Below, one piece after another: positions 58,944 to 60,725 of a stretch of DNA of 60,725 nt. A program made the position numbers and the translations under genes. The DNA is taken from positions 1 through 60,725 of the forward strand of contig JAGASM010000018.1 of the NCBI GenBank assembly GCA_017621735.1, in the 5' to 3' direction. The notes under the pieces are model-generated. The model had not been told where the DNA came from. It ran no database searches and saw nothing but the letters and a program-made list of their open reading frames with translations. How positions within the stretch are numbered: position 1 is the stretch's first letter; each line of letters begins with the position of its first letter. This DNA is from Clostridia bacterium. GTDB lineage: Bacteria > Bacillota > Clostridia > Christensenellales > Borkfalkiaceae.

Positions 58944-59172
58944 GACAAATACGCGACCGCCGTATCTGTAATCGCCACGCGCAACCGCGCGAACGCCGCA
59001 TTGAACCCTTACGCAAATACGCGACCACCCTACCTTTCATCTTCTCTATGCAAACGCACGAAAAACGCGAGTTTGCCTTTTTTTTCTGTGCAAAGTATGA
59101 CGAAACACAATCGCATCGCCCCTTCTCCCAACACAATCCGCACGAGTGGAATTTTTTTGACAAACTTTTCAC

Positions 59173-59201
59173 TTGCAATTTCTTCTTCCTTATATTATAA
59201 T
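59173..59201 (+). promoter_or_regulatory. Promoter ending 6 bp before a start codon
   Basis: TTGCAA (59173-59178) and TATAAT (59196-59201) are 17 bp apart. Only GTGTCA-type sequence (59202-59207) separates the -10 from the ATG at 59208, which places the expected transcription start on the ATG. Confidence 0.8.
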
Positions 59202-59207
59202 AGTGTC

Positions 59208-59522
59208 ATGAAACGTTTAACAAAGTTACAAACGCCGCCTTCCGAAGTTGTTTTCGACCTTCCGACGGACGCATTGAGCGAGCCCGTCAAAGTGCAAGGC
59301 GGTTATAAGCGCGTTTATCAAAACGTTCTTCTCGTCGAAAGCGGAGGAAGATACAAACTTTTTTGCACGTCGCGCGATTATATCAAGTTTTTAGCGGGAG
59401 AGGGACACTTTAAGTGGGCGCGCGGCGAAACGCCTTTTGTCTGCGGGGACGTTTTCCTTGCGGAAGAGGTTGGAGAATACGAAATCAACGGCAACTGCAC
59501 GTTCACAGTTGTCCGTCAATGA
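59208..59522 (+). CDS. Cupin-like small protein, probably leaderless
   Basis: 104 residues. The second half (FVCGDVFLAEEVGEYEINGN) resembles the C-terminal cupin end of class I mannose-6-phosphate isomerases, but the catalytic zinc domain is absent, so enzymatic activity is unlikely. No ribosome binding site exists between promoter and ATG; the transcript probably begins at the ATG. The next gene starts 7 bp after the stop. The similarity is by pattern, role unknown. Confidence 0.65.
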   Translation: MKRLTKLQTPPSEVVFDLPTDALSEPVKVQGGYKRVYQNVLLVESGGRYKLFCTSRDYIKFLAGEGHFKWARGETPFVCGDVFLAEEVGEYEINGNCTFTVVRQ

Positions 59523-59529
59523 GGTAATT

Positions 59530-60725
59530 ATGGCGAAGAAGCAGTCCCGTTCGGACGGGGAAATTATGAAACGAAACCGCGCGGCTGAAAAGCGGCGGGA
59601 AAAATTGTCTGCAAAGCGCAATAAGTTGAACAAAAAAGAGCAGCAAAAAGAACAACTCGAATTAGAAAAGCGGTTGATTGCGGAAGGCAAAATCGCGCCG
59701 CGCGTGCGCTACGAACGGCGCAGTTTCCTTTGGAATGCGCTTTCCGTGTCGCTTGCGTTCCTATTCGGCATTATTGCGGCGTTCGGCGGACTCATCGGAG
59801 GCGGCTACCTCGTTTTGACCAAAGTTTCCGTACAAAAAGCCGTTTCTTTGATCGGACTTGACAGTGAAAAATTCGTAACCGACGAATGGGCGGACAGTTC
59901 CGTTTTGGCAATCGTGCAAGACTTTATGCAAACGGGGTTTGTCAACCTCAATTCCATCGGGAAATACACCCCTTTTCTCCGTGAACAAGTCGCAAAAATC
60001 GGCGACGTCGTGGACGACATGGGAATCACCCTTGACGTAGACGAATTTATGGACGTTCCTCTCGCCGAAATCGGCACGTACATGAACGATATGATCATGA
60101 GCGCCGAACTCGGCTCGGTGTTAAAACTTGACGCAAATTCCGATCCTTTGATGCTCTCCATTTGCTACGGCAAAGAGGGAGCGGAGTACGACTACACCGT
60201 AAACGAAGCGGGCGAGATCGTGATGAACGAAGGAAAAGAAGCGCTTACCTTGCAACAACTGACGGAAGACTCCTCGTCCATCATTCAAAACGTGGAAGTT
60301 GCGACGGTAATGGATATCAACGCGGATTCTGCTTCCGCGATGCGCTACCTCGCGTTCGGCACGCAGGATTTCGATTATACCATCGTCGTAGACGAAGAAA
60401 CGGGCGAAAAGAGCATTCAAATGCTCGGCGACAGGAAACCGAAAACGATTGCCGACCTTTCGGAAAGCGATTCCCTTTTGGACGACGCGAAAATCGGCGA
60501 TTTGATGGACATCGTAACGGACGAAGAGGCGGAAGCGGATCCTTCCCTCACCCCCTCTTCCAAACTCATGCAAGCGATGAAGTCGTGGAAAATTTCCGAC
60601 TTAAAGCAACAAAGCCGCATCGAGCGGTTAAAACTCGGTCAAGTTTTGACCATCGGGGAGGACGCGTCCTCCCTCATGAAGGCGATTGCCGACTGGCGCA
60701 TCGGGGACATGAGCAAGCAAGAAAA
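59530..60725 (+). CDS. Large membrane-anchored protein with internal repeats, truncated at window end
   Basis: 398 codons are visible and no stop is reached. Residues 1-65 are highly charged (Lys/Arg/Glu) and probably cytosolic; one long hydrophobic stretch (about 67-97) is a membrane anchor; the rest is extracytoplasmic. Repeated helical phrases such as KIGDLMDIVTDEE, WKISDLKQQ and DWRIGDMSKQE recur near the visible end, spaced by LKLGQVLTIG. GAGGT precedes the ATG, 7 bp after the cupin-like gene. Not recognised; similar repeats occur in large unnamed Clostridia proteins. Confidence 0.8.
   Translation, partial: MAKKQSRSDGEIMKRNRAAEKRREKLSAKRNKLNKKEQQKEQLELEKRLIAEGKIAPRVRYERRSFLWNALSVSLAFLFGIIAAFGGLIGGGYLVLTKVSVQKAVSLIGLDSEKFVTDEWADSSVLAIVQDFMQTGFVNLNSIGKYTPFLREQVAKIGDVVDDMGITLDVDEFMDVPLAEIGTYMNDMIMSAELGSVLKLDANSDPLMLSICYGKEGAEYDYTVNEAGEIVMNEGKEALTLQQLTEDSSSIIQNVEVATVMDINADSASAMRYLAFGTQDFDYTIVVDEETGEKSIQMLGDRKPKTIADLSESDSLLDDAKIGDLMDIVTDEEAEADPSLTPSSKLMQAMKSWKISDLKQQSRIERLKLGQVLTIGEDASSLMKAIADWRIGDMSKQE

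Overview
The window reads as chromosomal DNA of a spore-forming, anaerobic-type Bacillota (class Clostridia). The evidence is a full-length SpoIIE with a Spo0A-box-like site in its promoter, Firmicutes-style ribosomal protein L27 with a short N-terminal extension, typical sigma-A promoters (TTGACA/TATAAT, 17-bp spacing, many extended -10), strong AAGGAGG ribosome binding sites, an ECF-type thiamine transporter, and the Clostridia-type order rpmE - DUF1385/prmC - prfA. An uncultured gut clostridium (Christensenellales-like) would fit the mix of DUF5685, YbjN-like and InlB-repeat proteins, but that placement is inference. The start lies in a tandem repeat and the end cuts through a gene.

Layout: 1-5.5 kb holds small hypothetical genes, a tRNA-Val/Gly/Cys cluster and the rplU-rpmA operon. 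At 5.8-8.1 kb is spoIIE, then ppa and tRNA-Ser followed by a 203-bp tandem array that repeats the 3' end of the tRNA. At 9.7-14.7 kb is a minus-strand secretion island: two paralogous lipoproteins flank an 1111-residue secreted lipase-like protein, and all three carry InlB-type repeats. At 15-18.8 kb are an XRE regulator, yfbR, a TPP-riboswitch-controlled thiT and a second YbjN-like gene. From 19 to 26.7 kb runs the conserved minus-strand block rpsB-tsf / pyrH-frr-uppS-cdsA-dxr-rseP, interrupted by an AraC-family remnant. From 27 to 38 kb are lon-engB, a GH43 glycosidase, a ferritin-like protein and a trpS-headed operon that ends in rlmD and an alpha/beta hydrolase. From 38 to 45.5 kb are a second XRE membrane regulator, a frameshifted thrC, an aminotransferase, prfA, a DUF1385-PrmC fusion and rpmE. 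From 45.7 to 49.5 kb are an MDR-family dehydrogenase, a cardiolipin synthase-like protein with an inserted 38-residue repeat, yfcE and a tiny membrane protein. From 49.5 to 60.7 kb are a repeat-bearing SGNH lipoprotein with a divergent AraC regulator, a PAS-PP2C phosphatase, a diacylglycerol kinase-like protein, cca-rmuC, a cupin-like gene with an apparently leaderless promoter, and a truncated large membrane protein.

Two features stand out over ordinary housekeeping content. First, the region is full of recent-looking short tandem duplications (unit 51-243 bp), and at least three of them copy the 3' end of a gene together with its stop codon; others expand proteins in frame. Second, a dispersed structured element of about 125 bp occurs three times, with compensatory changes in its hairpins. 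Two genes (a zinc-ribbon membrane protein and thrC) are broken by single-base changes in homopolymer runs, which may be assembly errors. No CRISPR array, prophage, insertion sequence or defence island was seen.
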